Assembly: GCA_963710175.1 (NCBI GenBank)
Contig: CAVPZC010000001.1
Span: 1,488,001 to 1,552,000 of the forward strand
Length of the DNA: 64,000 nt
Direction of reading: 5' to 3'
Source of the DNA: Phormidesmis sp963710175
GTDB lineage: Bacteria; Cyanobacteriota; Cyanobacteriia; Phormidesmidales; Phormidesmidaceae
In this document: positions 42,765 to 52,163 of the stretch, piece after piece
Position numbering within the stretch: the stretch's first letter is position 1
How the letters are laid out: each line of letters starts with the position of its first letter
Notes under the pieces: model-generated
What the model was told of the DNA's origin: nothing
The model's database searches: none
The model's input: the letters and a program-made list of their open reading frames with translations, nothing else
Made by a program: the position numbers and the translations under genes

Positions 42765-43556
42765 ATGCTCCCAAAGGAAGACCTGCTCAAAAGGGCTGAA
42801 AATAAAGAAGCCCTGACTCGAATTATTGATAGGGCGGAGCAGGCCATTCGGACATGGGAGCCGGTGGCTACCGATTTTCTGACGCCGCCTGAGCTGCTTG
42901 AAGCACAAGCCCTGTTTAAAACGCTGACGGATGTGCAAACGCTAGCTAGTGGCGGCTATCCGCAAGCGGAAAGGCAGCGACTGATGATTTCTCGCAGCGA
43001 AATTCCGTTTGATGAAACGGTGGTAGGTGGCCCAGTGCCGCTGTCAGCGCTCAGTATTGCCGGTAATTTTCTGTTTGATACCGCTTCTCATCGCGATTTT
43101 TTAGGGTCGCTGCTGGGAACGGGGATCGTCCGCGAAAAGGTGGGAGATATTATTGTGCTGGGCGAGCGCGGAGCACAGGCAATTGTGGTGCCGGAGCTGG
43201 CAGACTTTTTAATGACGAGCTTAGTTCAGGTCCGCTCTGTGCCCGTAAAGACGCAGCTGATAGATATCAGTGAGCTGCGGGTACGCGAGCCCCGCCGTAA
43301 GGAAATCACGACTGTAGAAGCCTCTATGCGGCTAGATGCGGTGGCTTCGGCTGGCTTTGGCATGTCGCGCAGCAAAATGGTCGATTTGATCACGGCTGGC
43401 GATGTGCGGGTGAACTGGCAGCCGGTGACTCAGTCGAGTCATAGCTTAGAGACCGGAGATTTGGTCGCAATCCGAGGCAAAGGCCGCTTAGAAATTGGCG
43501 ACGTGGCAGTCACTAAAAAGCAAAGATATCGGGTGCAGCTGACGCGCCTGGTCTAG
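42765..43556 (+). CDS. Photosystem II S4-domain protein
   Basis: A 263-residue RNA-binding protein of the cyanobacterial/plastid YlmH-like family. An N-terminal helical region (LLKRAENKEALTRIIDRAEQ) and central domain (GNFLFDTASHRDFLGSLLGT, GIVREKVGDIIVLGERGAQA) are followed by a C-terminal S4 domain (MRLDAVASAGFGMSRSKMVD, with NWQPVTQSSHSLETGDLVAI). The family name reflects co-occurrence with photosystem II; RNA binding is inferred. It follows the CrtI-like gene by 31 bp. Confidence 0.85.
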   Translation: MLPKEDLLKRAENKEALTRIIDRAEQAIRTWEPVATDFLTPPELLEAQALFKTLTDVQTLASGGYPQAERQRLMISRSEIPFDETVVGGPVPLSALSIAGNFLFDTASHRDFLGSLLGTGIVREKVGDIIVLGERGAQAIVVPELADFLMTSLVQVRSVPVKTQLIDISELRVREPRRKEITTVEASMRLDAVASAGFGMSRSKMVDLITAGDVRVNWQPVTQSSHSLETGDLVAIRGKGRLEIGDVAVTKKQRYRVQLTRLV

Positions 43557-43655
43557 CTGTACTGAGCTAGCGGATTGTCCGGATAAACCTGCCGGGTGAT
43601 GGCGGAGTTGGCATGTATAAAAAAATAATGCTTCTCCCAGTTACTGAGTTCTGAT

Positions 43656-44546
43656 ATGCCTCGCCTGAGCGATCGCGCCTTCTACATTCTCAAACAAGAG
43701 ATTGAACACCAGCGCAAAATCTGCCTGGACCCGATTGAACGATTTGTCTTGATAGCCCGGCTCGAAAGACTGCGTAATCGCGAAGGCAACCCGCTGACTC
43801 AGCTCGAACTTTGGGACGAAGTCAGCGATATTGCCCCTGACTTTGATGCGGCGATCTTGGCAAAAGCCGCCAGCGCTGACAGACACTTTCCCGTACTCGG
43901 CGCTTCTGTTGGGGCAGGCACCGTCATCGTCTTAGCGGCTGGGACAATGGGGATAGCTAGGCCACCTGCTGACAGCTTTCCTCTAAAAGTCAGCCATCCC
44001 GATCCGATAGTAGCTGAGACAAAAGTTGAGGCAAACAGGACTAAAAGCGCCTTTGAAACCGCTAAAAGCATGGGCTGGCAGGCCGCGCTACAGGGCCAGC
44101 CTTTGCCGCATAGCGCTCAGCAGTGGCACGAAGCGGCGCAGCTCTGGCGGCAGGCGATCGCCCAGCTAGACCAGGTTCCTATTCAATCGCCCGAATACGC
44201 AGCTGCTCAAGCCAAGAAAGCAACCTACCAGCAAAATTTACAGCAGATTGAAACGCACCAAACTACGCAGCTAGCTACCCCAGCACCCATCCCAGCACCT
44301 CGCTTTTCGTCATCGTCTCAAGATTGGCTAGCACTCGCCAAACGCTACGGCTGGCAGGCGGCGATCGCCAGCCAAAATGCGCCCCTCCCTCCGGAAAAGT
44401 GGGCAGAAATCTCCAGGCTCTGGCAAACGGCCCTACTCAATCTCGATAAAATTGACAGCACTCACCCTCAGTACAGCGAAGCTCAGCCGGTCAAAGCTCG
44501 CTACCAGCAAAATCTGAACGAGATTCGCCAGCACTATCAGGGCTAG
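43656..44546 (+). CDS. Uncharacterised protein with internal duplication
   Basis: A 296-residue protein with an N-terminal helical region (residues 1-75), one hydrophobic segment (about 80-102, VLGASVGAGTVIVLAAGTMG) and two direct repeats. The repeats run from AKSMGWQAALQGQPLPHSAQ to YQQNLQQIE and from AKRYGWQAAIASQNAPLPPE to YQQNLNEIR. They share GWQAA, the LW.(Q/T)A..(Q/L)LD spacing and YQQNL. A Pro/Ala-rich linker separates them. It looks like a membrane-anchored protein of paired helical repeats; cyanobacteria have similar repeat proteins of unknown role. Confidence 0.6.
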   Translation: MPRLSDRAFYILKQEIEHQRKICLDPIERFVLIARLERLRNREGNPLTQLELWDEVSDIAPDFDAAILAKAASADRHFPVLGASVGAGTVIVLAAGTMGIARPPADSFPLKVSHPDPIVAETKVEANRTKSAFETAKSMGWQAALQGQPLPHSAQQWHEAAQLWRQAIAQLDQVPIQSPEYAAAQAKKATYQQNLQQIETHQTTQLATPAPIPAPRFSSSSQDWLALAKRYGWQAAIASQNAPLPPEKWAEISRLWQTALLNLDKIDSTHPQYSEAQPVKARYQQNLNEIRQHYQG

Positions 44547-44663
44547 CCGTTATCAGCTCGGCCACCCATCGCCTGCCGCTTAACCGCTGTCCTGGTTTTG
44601 GTGGGTATCGCGATCGCTCAGCCCAATCAATTTATAGTAAAAAAGTCGTGAGCAGCAGCGGCT

Positions 44664-45230
44664 ATGAAAGACTTTGAGAAAATTGAGGTGACCAGTCGCC
44701 AGCAGTGGCGCGATTGGCTAGCAGATCACTACTCGCAGAGCGAAAGCATTTGGCTGGTGACCTATAAAAAACAGGCAGGCAGTCGCTACCTGTCTTACGA
44801 TGCCATCGTGGAAGAGGCGCTGTGCTTTGGCTGGGTTGACAGCTTACCGCGCCGGCTAGATGAGAATAGAACCATGCTGCTGCTCTCTCCTCGCAGGCCC
44901 AAGAGCGTATGGTCTAAGCTCAACAAAACCCGAGTTGAAAAGCTGATAGCCAGTGAACTGATGAGGCCTGCCGGATTAAAGAAAATTCAGCAGGCCAAAG
45001 CCAATGGCTCCTGGGTATTTTTAGACGAGGTTGAGGCACTAATCATCCCTGATGATCTGGCCGCAGCGCTGGCAGATAACGCTACAGCAGCAGCGCATTT
45101 TGAAGGGTTTAGCCCCTCTGCTAGAAAAGGCATTTTGCAGTGGATTAAGATGGCCAAGCGCGAGCAAACCCGGCAGCAGCGGATTGAGAAGACGGTGACC
45201 CTCGCCGCCCAGAACACAAGGGCAGTTTGA
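44664..45230 (+). CDS. YdeI/OmpD-associated family protein
   Basis: A 188-residue protein matching the YdeI/OmpD-associated (bacteriocin-protection) family. The WRDWLADHYSQSESIWLVTY start, LSYDAIVEEALCFGWVDSLP, RRPKSVWSKLNKTRVEKLIA and the C-terminal FSPSARKGILQWIKMAKREQ are all present. The molecular function of the family is not established. It ends 36 bp before the MnmD-like/rhodanese gene. Confidence 0.85.
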   Translation: MKDFEKIEVTSRQQWRDWLADHYSQSESIWLVTYKKQAGSRYLSYDAIVEEALCFGWVDSLPRRLDENRTMLLLSPRRPKSVWSKLNKTRVEKLIASELMRPAGLKKIQQAKANGSWVFLDEVEALIIPDDLAAALADNATAAAHFEGFSPSARKGILQWIKMAKREQTRQQRIEKTVTLAAQNTRAV

Positions 45231-45266
45231 TCAAGGTCAGCCATCAGCTCAGAGGTATTTTGCACC

Positions 45267-47000
45267 ATGTTTACGCCAGTTGAGACCGGTGACGGCTCTA
45301 GCACGTTCTATTCAGAAAAGTTTGGCGAGTGGTTTCACAGCCGTGAGGGGGCCTGCCATGAGGCGCAGCAGACTTATGTAGAAACGGTTCAACTGGCGCG
45401 GCGATCGCAGCTCATCCCAGCAAGCTGTCTGAAAATATTGGATATCTGCTATGGCCTGGGCTACAACACAGCGGCAGCGCTAGAGACTATCTGGCAGGTG
45501 AATGAGTGCGCTCCAGTAGACATCAAGGCGCTGGAAATCGATATTGAAGTGGGGCGAAGTGCGATCACTCACAAGCTTACCCAGCAGTATTCTCCAGCGG
45601 TGCAGCACGTACTGAACGAACTCGCCGACCACTGTACCTTCAAACGCGATCACCTAACCGCTCAGATCCTCTTGGGCGATGCCCGTCAGCAGATCCAGCT
45701 CCTGATCGAGCAGGGTTGGCAAGCCGACGTAATTTTTCTTGATCCTTTCTCGCCGCCGCACTGCCCACAGCTATGGACGGTAGAGTTCCTCCAGCAAGTC
45801 GCTCAGTGCCTTAGTCCTAATGGCGGCGAACTGGTCACCTACTCCTGTGCGGCGGCAGTGCGCTCAGCGCTAAAACTAGCCGGACTCTCCATTGGATCGA
45901 TTCAGGCAGGGGGGCGAAGATGGCCGGGCACCCTCGCCCAGTATTCATCCGATGGCTTGCCTGTACTCTCTCAACAGGAGCAGGAGCATTTGCAAACCCG
46001 CGCGGCGGTGCCCTATCGCGACCCGACTTTGCAATCTTCGGCTGAAGAGATACTGGCGCGGCGCAGTCAAGAGCAGGCTACCTCACCATTGGCACCGACT
46101 GGCCCCTGGAGACGGCGATGGGTGGATAATAAAGCGTCGCCCACTTTTGTTCTAGCTATGGCAGAGTCCCCTTACTTAGTCAATAATCAGTGGCTATCGC
46201 AGCACTTAGACGATCCTCAAGTTGTCATTGTTGATACTCGCTTTTCTCTGAGCGAGCCCAAACAAGGCCGCAGCCAGTACCAGTCGGGTCACATCCCAGG
46301 GGCTCACTATCTCGACCTCAACTGCGATCTCTCCAGCCCTGTTCAAGCTCACGGCGGGCGTCATCCGCTGCCCGACTGGGACTCTCTTGCAGATAAGCTC
46401 GACCAGATTGGCATTCACTCTAAGCCGCCTGCTGGCCCAACTCAAGTCGTTATCTATGACGACTCGCGCTTTGCCTTTGCTGCCCGGCTGTGGTGGATGC
46501 TACGGTACCTGGGCCATGAGCAGGTCGCTATATTGGACGGCGGCATTCGTGCTTGGGAAGCGGCTGGCCTGCCGTTGAGCCAGGATACTCCCTCTGCAAA
46601 GACAGGAAGCTTTGAACCGCATCCTCAAGCTGGATGGATAGTGGATATTGAGACGGTGCGGCAGCGGAAAGACTTGCCGGGAGTGGTGGTGGTGGATTCG
46701 CGATCGCCCGAAAGATACTGGGGCGAAGTAGAACCGATTGACCCCATTGCAGGCAGCGTCCCAGGCGCAGTCAACTCATTCTGGCAGGCAGTGAGCACAG
46801 AGCAAGGCCAGTTAAAAGCGGCTGATGCGCTGACTGAGCATTGGGCTGATCTGAGTCTGGACGACGAGATTATTGTCTACTGCGGTTCGGGCGTAACTGC
46901 CTGCGTTAATCTGTTTTCGCTGGTCGTAGCAGGCTACCCCATGCCCCAGCTCTACCCCGGCGGCTGGAGCGACTGGTGCTCTTACCTCAACTACTCATAG
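45267..47000 (+). CDS. MnmD-like methyltransferase fused to a two-domain rhodanese sulfurtransferase
   Basis: A 577-residue fusion. Residues about 1-285 match the MnmC2/MnmD-type tRNA wobble-uridine methyltransferase family (DUF752): LDICYGLGYNTAAALETIW for SAM, DVIFLDPFSPPHCPQLW for catalysis, and the end motif GPWRRRW. Residues about 300-577 are a tandem rhodanese like SseA: NNQWLSQHLDDPQVVIVDTR, GHIPGAHYLDLNCDLSSP, then VYCGSGVTACVN with the active Cys. A normal sulfurtransferase start, ATG 46158 (MAESPYLVNN), lies at the junction, consistent with loss of a stop codon between two genes. Combining a thiouridine-modifying methylase with a sulfur carrier suits tRNA s2U chemistry, but that is inference. 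Confidence 0.85.
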   Translation: MFTPVETGDGSSTFYSEKFGEWFHSREGACHEAQQTYVETVQLARRSQLIPASCLKILDICYGLGYNTAAALETIWQVNECAPVDIKALEIDIEVGRSAITHKLTQQYSPAVQHVLNELADHCTFKRDHLTAQILLGDARQQIQLLIEQGWQADVIFLDPFSPPHCPQLWTVEFLQQVAQCLSPNGGELVTYSCAAAVRSALKLAGLSIGSIQAGGRRWPGTLAQYSSDGLPVLSQQEQEHLQTRAAVPYRDPTLQSSAEEILARRSQEQATSPLAPTGPWRRRWVDNKASPTFVLAMAESPYLVNNQWLSQHLDDPQVVIVDTRFSLSEPKQGRSQYQSGHIPGAHYLDLNCDLSSPVQAHGGRHPLPDWDSLADKLDQIGIHSKPPAGPTQVVIYDDSRFAFAARLWWMLRYLGHEQVAILDGGIRAWEAAGLPLSQDTPSAKTGSFEPHPQAGWIVDIETVRQRKDLPGVVVVDSRSPERYWGEVEPIDPIAGSVPGAVNSFWQAVSTEQGQLKAADALTEHWADLSLDDEIIVYCGSGVTACVNLFSLVVAGYPMPQLYPGGWSDWCSYLNYS

Positions 47001-47021
47001 CCCAACGCAGACAGAAGCCCA

Positions 47022-47867
47022 ATGCAGACAGACCGCCTTTTCTACATGCTTTTGCAAACTGTGCCTGGGATTGTGCTGGAGCTGCTAGGCAAACCGTCCA
47101 GTTCAGCCTACACATTCCAGGCTGTAGAAGTTAAGGAAACCGCCTTCCGCTTTGACGGTGTGCTGATGCCTGCTGTAGAAACCGCTGACCAGCCCACCAT
47201 TTTTGTAGAAGTCCAGTTTCAAAAGGATGCGCACTTTTATCACCGCTTCTTCTCAGAAATTTTTATATTTCTGCGCCAAAACCCTGAGGTGACTTACTGG
47301 CAAGCAGTCGTGCTTTTTGAGAAAAGCAGTCGTGAGCCGGAGCGGCAGCAGCCATTTCTCGTGCTTTTGGACAGTGACCAAGTGCATCGTATCTATCTGG
47401 AAGACTTGCAGCAGGTTTCCGCAGTCTCGCTAGAAGTCGGCATCGTTCAGCTCATTGTCACTCAGCCAAGATCTGCCGTCTCGTTTGCCCGGCAGCTGCT
47501 AGATCGGGCCAAAACTCAATCTGATTCCAGTCTGTCCCTATCGCAAATTATGGAATTAATTGAGACAATAGTCGTGTACAAGTTTCCAACACTTACTCGG
47601 GAGGCCGTGGCAACCATGCTAGGAATCGATGAGCTTAAGCAAACTCGCGTTTACCGGGATGCCCTAGAAGAGGGCCGTCAGGAAGGCCGTCAAGAAGGTC
47701 AATTCCAGATTATTCTGAGGCAGCTTACTCGAAAACTGGGTCAGTTGCCAGACTCTACGGCTAGCGAGATTCGGGCACTGCCGGATGAGGCGCTAAGTGA
47801 ACTGGGCGATCGCCTCCTAGACCTCTCAACTCTCGAAGAACTCAATGATTACCTAGCGGATGTATAG
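47022..47867 (+). CDS. Rpn/PD-(D/E)XK family putative nuclease (DUF2887/DUF4351)
   Basis: A 281-residue protein of the Rpn recombination-promoting nuclease type common in cyanobacteria. The N-terminal nuclease fold includes FRFDGVLMPAVETADQPTIF and VEVQFQKDAHFYHRFFSE (acidic and QxQ catalytic positions). Then comes a helical region and a C-terminal DUF4351-like tail rich in Leu heptads (RQLTRKLGQLP, LGDRLLDLSTLEELNDYL). Relatives promote RecA-independent recombination in E. coli; the role here is unknown. It starts 21 bp after the fusion gene and precedes rsmD by 8 bp. Confidence 0.8.
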   Translation: MQTDRLFYMLLQTVPGIVLELLGKPSSSAYTFQAVEVKETAFRFDGVLMPAVETADQPTIFVEVQFQKDAHFYHRFFSEIFIFLRQNPEVTYWQAVVLFEKSSREPERQQPFLVLLDSDQVHRIYLEDLQQVSAVSLEVGIVQLIVTQPRSAVSFARQLLDRAKTQSDSSLSLSQIMELIETIVVYKFPTLTREAVATMLGIDELKQTRVYRDALEEGRQEGRQEGQFQIILRQLTRKLGQLPDSTASEIRALPDEALSELGDRLLDLSTLEELNDYLADV

Positions 47868-47875
47868 CCTGATTC

Positions 47876-48424
47876 ATGTCTGTCCGCATCTACGGCAACC
47901 GAGAAATTAAAACGCTGCCGGGAGAGGCCACTCGGCCTACCTCATCGCGAGTGAGAGAGGCGTTGTTTAATATTTGGCAAGGGCAGGTATCGGGCTGTCG
48001 GTGGCTGGATTTGTGTGCGGGCAGCGGGGCGATGGGTGCTGAAGCGCTGTGCCGTGGGGCCGCAGAAGCCGTCGGCATTGAGAAATCGGGCGCGGCCTGT
48101 CGGATAGTGCAGCAGAATTGGCGGAAGGTAGCCAGGCCGGAGCAGCGCTTTCAGGTGATGCAGGGCGATGTCGTTCGGCAAATGAAGCAGCTCGTAGAAC
48201 TGGGCTCGTTATTTGACCGCGTTTATTTTGATCCGCCTTATGCCGGTGAGCTGTATGGGCCGGTGATCAGCCAGCTAGCCGACTGTTTGAGTGATCGCGC
48301 CGAAGCCGCCATTGAATACAGCAAGGCTCACTGGCAACCTCACGATCTGCCTGAGAACTTAGAAATTATCAAAGCAAAACGCTACGGCAGCACCTCTCTG
48401 CTGTTCTTGCGGCGAGCCGTTTAA
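47876..48424 (+). CDS. rsmD: 16S rRNA (guanine966-N2)-methyltransferase
   Basis: A 182-residue class I SAM methyltransferase. PTSSRVREALFNIWQ matches the RsmD N-terminus, LDLCAGSGAMGAEALCRGA is motif I, and FDRVYFDPPYAGELYG carries the catalytic DPPY. It methylates G966 of 16S rRNA in the 30S. Length is normal. It lies 8 bp after the Rpn gene, probably in the same operon. Confidence 0.9.
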   Translation: MSVRIYGNREIKTLPGEATRPTSSRVREALFNIWQGQVSGCRWLDLCAGSGAMGAEALCRGAAEAVGIEKSGAACRIVQQNWRKVARPEQRFQVMQGDVVRQMKQLVELGSLFDRVYFDPPYAGELYGPVISQLADCLSDRAEAAIEYSKAHWQPHDLPENLEIIKAKRYGSTSLLFLRRAV

Positions 48425-48592
48425 TCGGTTTGATAAGTATTTATAACTAAGAAAAGGCGGCTGAAATCGCTAAGTTGCGGCACAATATAAATAAAGCAAC
48501 ACTTTTGTTGTTAAACTCATTTTAGGGATTGCTCGTACAAGCTAGCCATAAATCTGGTGAGCTACGCGGGCCGCAGAAATAGGAGATTCGCC

Positions 48593-50344
48593 ATGGTTGC
48601 CGCCGCTATTCAAACTCAAACTGGTCAAGACCCTGCTCAAAAGCGCCTGTCTATGCAGGTTGCAGGCATTGCTGATGAGACGACGGCGATTCGCTCGTTG
48701 GACTGGGATCGCGATCGCTTCGACATCGAATTCGGCCTGCAAAACGGCACCACCTACAACTCCTTTATTATTCGCGGTGAACAAACGGCGCTGGTAGACA
48801 CTTCCCACGCCAAGTTTCGCGAGCTGTATATGGACGCGCTCAAGGGCGAAATCGACCCGGCGACGATTGACTATATCGTGGTTAGCCATACAGAGCCTGA
48901 CCACAGCGGCTTGATTAAAGACGTGCTGGAACTGGCTCCCAATGCGGTGGTAGTCGGTGCGAAAGTGGCGATCGCCTTCCTCGAAGACCTAATCCACACC
49001 CCTTTTGAGCGCCAGGTAGTCAAAAGTGGCGAAACCCTGGATTTGGGCAACGGCCACGTCCTCGAATTTACCAACGCGCCCAACCTGCACTGGCCCGACA
49101 CCATTTTTACCTACGACCACAAAACCAGCATCCTCTACACCTGCGACGCCTTTGGCGCACACTTCTGTAAAGATGACCTCTTCGATGAAGATCTGGAAGC
49201 GCTCTCCCCCGACTTTCGCTTTTACTACGAATGCCTGATGGCTCCCAACGCCCGCTCAGTCATCTCGGCGATGAAGCGCATGGACAAGCTCGATGGAGAA
49301 ATTGAGACGATTGCCACCGGTCATGGCCCTTTGCTACGTCACAATGTCGCTGAACTCACCGGGCGCTATCGAGAATGGAGTCAGCAAAAGAGCGGTGCGG
49401 AAACGCTGATCGCCGTATTTTATGTGTCTGACTATGGGTATAGCGACCGCATTTCTCAGGCCATAGCACGCGGCATCACCAAAACCGGCGTCGGCGTCGA
49501 AATGGTGGACTTGCGATCAGCAGATGCTCAAGAAGTCAACGAACTCGTCAGTCGCTCCACCGGTATTCTCATCGGGATGCCACCTTCTACCGGCAAAGCC
49601 TCTGAGGAAACCCGCGCGGCGCTAGGAACAATCCTGGCGGGCGTGAGTAGCAAGAAAACCTTTGGCCTGTTTGAATCCTACGGCGGCGATGACGAGCCCA
49701 TCGACCCCCTGCACACTAAGCTGCAAGACCTGGAGCTAAAAGTCGCATTCGATCCGATTCGGATTAAAGACACGCCCAGTGAAGCGATTTACCAGCTCTG
49801 CGAAGAGACTGGCACTGACTTGGGTCAGGAGCTAGCGCAGTCTAAAAAAATCAAAAAAATTAAGGCGCTCGACGCTGACTTGCAAAAAGCGCTGGGCCGC
49901 ATCAGCAGCGGGCTTTACATTATCACTGCGACCAAAGGCGACGTTCAGTCAGCGATGCTGGCCTCGTGGATTACGCAGGCCAGCTTTGAGCCGTTGGGCT
50001 TTACCGTTGCTGTCGCTAAAGACCGGGCAATCGAATCGCTCATGCAGGTCGGCGATACCTTTGTGCTCAACATTTTAGAAGAGGGCAACCACCTGCCGCT
50101 GATGAAGCACTTCCTCAAGCGCTTTCCGCCCGGTGCGGACAGATTTGCGGGTGTGCGCACTCGTCCGGCGAACAACCAGTCGCCTATCCTCGCAGATTCT
50201 CTGGCCTATTTAGAGTGCGAGGTCGCTAGCCGTATGGAGCTGAGCGATCATTGGCTGGTGTATTGCACTGTAGATGATGGCAAAGTGGCCAAAGAGGATG
50301 CGCAGACGGCAGTTCACCATCGCAAAGTCGGCAACTACTACTAA
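48593..50344 (+). CDS. flv3: Flavodiiron protein Flv3-type
   Basis: A 583-residue cyanobacterial flavodiiron protein: metallo-beta-lactamase-like diiron domain, flavodoxin domain (FYVSDYGYSDRISQAIARGI) and a C-terminal flavin reductase domain (QSAMLASWITQASFEPLGFT). The diiron ligands are kept (SHTEPDHSGL and later ATGHGPLLRH), as in Flv3. Flv1/Flv3 heteromers reduce O2 to water with electrons from the acceptor side of photosystem I, protecting it under fluctuating light. ATG 48593 has AGGAG 7 nt upstream. It is followed 32 bp later by the Flv1-type partner. Confidence 0.9.
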   Translation: MVAAAIQTQTGQDPAQKRLSMQVAGIADETTAIRSLDWDRDRFDIEFGLQNGTTYNSFIIRGEQTALVDTSHAKFRELYMDALKGEIDPATIDYIVVSHTEPDHSGLIKDVLELAPNAVVVGAKVAIAFLEDLIHTPFERQVVKSGETLDLGNGHVLEFTNAPNLHWPDTIFTYDHKTSILYTCDAFGAHFCKDDLFDEDLEALSPDFRFYYECLMAPNARSVISAMKRMDKLDGEIETIATGHGPLLRHNVAELTGRYREWSQQKSGAETLIAVFYVSDYGYSDRISQAIARGITKTGVGVEMVDLRSADAQEVNELVSRSTGILIGMPPSTGKASEETRAALGTILAGVSSKKTFGLFESYGGDDEPIDPLHTKLQDLELKVAFDPIRIKDTPSEAIYQLCEETGTDLGQELAQSKKIKKIKALDADLQKALGRISSGLYIITATKGDVQSAMLASWITQASFEPLGFTVAVAKDRAIESLMQVGDTFVLNILEEGNHLPLMKHFLKRFPPGADRFAGVRTRPANNQSPILADSLAYLECEVASRMELSDHWLVYCTVDDGKVAKEDAQTAVHHRKVGNYY

Positions 50345-50376
50345 GTAAAGACGCTAAGTAAAGAGAGGACAATTCA

Positions 50377-52146
50377 ATGACTGCTCAAATCCCAGCGCCT
50401 CAGTCCTCTACTGAGCAAAAAACTGAGCAAAAGCCAGCTGACTTAGGTCGTAGAGACGTGCAGGTACTGCCCATTGCAGCCGATACCACTGCGCTGCGAT
50501 CGCGCTCCTGGGATCGGCTGCGCTTCGAGATTGAATATGCCCTGGAAAAAGGCACCACGGCGAATTCCTACCTGATTCGTGGCAGTCAGATTGCCCTGCT
50601 CGATCCGCCAGGTGGCTCTTTTACAGAAGTATTCTTGGCGGCGCTCAAAGCAGAAATCGACCCGCATGACATTGACTACATCGTCTTAGGACACACTAAT
50701 CCCAACCGGATTGAAACGCTCAAGGCTCTGCTTGCGCTGACGCCTCAGGCGATGATTGTCTGCTCTAACCCAGCGGCGATCGCTCTCCAAACTGCCAATA
50801 TCGAACATTCCATTCAGCCGGTCAAAGGCGGCACCGAGCAGGATTTGGATCTGGGCCAAAAGCACCATCTCCAGTTTATTCTCGCTCCCACACCTCGCTA
50901 CCCGGATGGCCTGTGCACTTACGACAGCGTCACCGAAGTGCTCTACACCGACAAATTTCTAGGCGCACATGTCTGCTCGGAAGACGCTTACGACCTCCAT
51001 CGTGAAGCCCTGCTAGAAGACCAGCGCTACTATTTTGACTGTCTGATGGCCCCCAACGCCCGGCAGGTAGAGGCTGCGCTCGAAAAACTCGGCGAGTATG
51101 TGCCTCGGCTGTATGCGACCGGGCACGGCCCCATGGTGCGCTACGGCGTCACTGACCTGACTCAGAAATACCATCAGTGGGCAGCGCAGCAGAAAGGGAA
51201 AGAGCTTTCGGTGGCGCTGATTTACGCTTCGGCTTATGGAAATACGGCGACGATTGCCCAAGCTATAGCACGCGGCATTACCAAAGCAGGTGTCGGCGTC
51301 AACGCTATCAACGCCGAGCAGAGTAACACTGCTGAAATCAAAGCAGCCGCCGAAAACTCTGCTGGTTTCATTATGGGTTCACCCACGCTCGGCGGACATG
51401 CTCCTACTCAGATTCAGACGGCTCTGGGCGTGGTGCTCTCCTCCGCCAGTAAAACTAAGCTCGCGGGTGTCTTTGGTTCCTTTGGCTGGAGCGGCGAAGC
51501 AATTGACCTGCTAGAAAACAAGTTTAAAGATGCGGGCTACAGCTTTGGCTTTGATCCCATTCGAGTAAAATTTACGCCGGATGCCAGCACTTTGCAGGAA
51601 TGCGAACAGGCCGGTACAGACTTTGCCCAGCAGCTCAAAAAAGCAAAAAAAGCCAAAGCCCCTCGCGTACCGGCGACCTCTGTAGAAAAAGCGATCGGTC
51701 GATTGGTGGGCTCTATGTGCGTGGTTACTGCGAAGCAGAGCGACATCAGCGGGGCAATGTTGGCTTCCTGGGTGGCTCAAGCGACGTTTACGCCTCCTGG
51801 TTTTACGGTAGCGGTGGCCAAAGATCGCGCGATTGAAGGGTTGATGTACTCGGGCTCTGACTTTGTGCTGAATATTTTGGCAGAGGGTAAGCACCTGGGA
51901 CCCATGAAGCACTTTTTGAAGCCGTTTAGTCCGGGGGAAGATCGGTTTCAGGGCGTTGAGACGCGGGAAGCAGAAGGCGGGCAGATAGTGTTAGAAGGGG
52001 TGATCGCCTATCTCGAATGCCAGGTCAAAAACCGCATGGACTGTGGTGACCACTGGGTAATCTATGCCACCGTTAGTGGCGGTGAAGTGATCGCCAGCAA
52101 CGCCAAAACCGCCGTTCACCACCGCAAAACGGGTACTCACTACTAA
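50377..52146 (+). CDS. flv1: Flavodiiron protein Flv1-type (non-canonical metal site)
   Basis: A 589-residue paralogue of the upstream gene with the same three domains: flavodoxin at IYASAYGNTATIAQAIARGI and reductase at GAMLASWVAQATFTPPGFTV. The diiron motif HTEPDH is replaced by LGHTNPNRIETL, as in Flv1, where several metal ligands are missing by nature. The protein acts with Flv3 in O2 photoreduction. Its SD is GAGAGGA before ATG 50377. Tandem order flv3-flv1 without an intervening sll0218-like gene fits this assignment rather than flv4/flv2. Confidence 0.9.
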   Translation: MTAQIPAPQSSTEQKTEQKPADLGRRDVQVLPIAADTTALRSRSWDRLRFEIEYALEKGTTANSYLIRGSQIALLDPPGGSFTEVFLAALKAEIDPHDIDYIVLGHTNPNRIETLKALLALTPQAMIVCSNPAAIALQTANIEHSIQPVKGGTEQDLDLGQKHHLQFILAPTPRYPDGLCTYDSVTEVLYTDKFLGAHVCSEDAYDLHREALLEDQRYYFDCLMAPNARQVEAALEKLGEYVPRLYATGHGPMVRYGVTDLTQKYHQWAAQQKGKELSVALIYASAYGNTATIAQAIARGITKAGVGVNAINAEQSNTAEIKAAAENSAGFIMGSPTLGGHAPTQIQTALGVVLSSASKTKLAGVFGSFGWSGEAIDLLENKFKDAGYSFGFDPIRVKFTPDASTLQECEQAGTDFAQQLKKAKKAKAPRVPATSVEKAIGRLVGSMCVVTAKQSDISGAMLASWVAQATFTPPGFTVAVAKDRAIEGLMYSGSDFVLNILAEGKHLGPMKHFLKPFSPGEDRFQGVETREAEGGQIVLEGVIAYLECQVKNRMDCGDHWVIYATVSGGEVIASNAKTAVHHRKTGTHY

Positions 52147-52163
52147 CGCCACGAGAATCTAAA

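Noticed and set aside
48593..52146. Assignment as flv4/flv2 operon
   Set aside because: No sll0218-like gene lies between the two, and the first gene keeps the diiron motif HTEPDH while the second has the Flv1-type loss. Flv3/Flv1 fits better.
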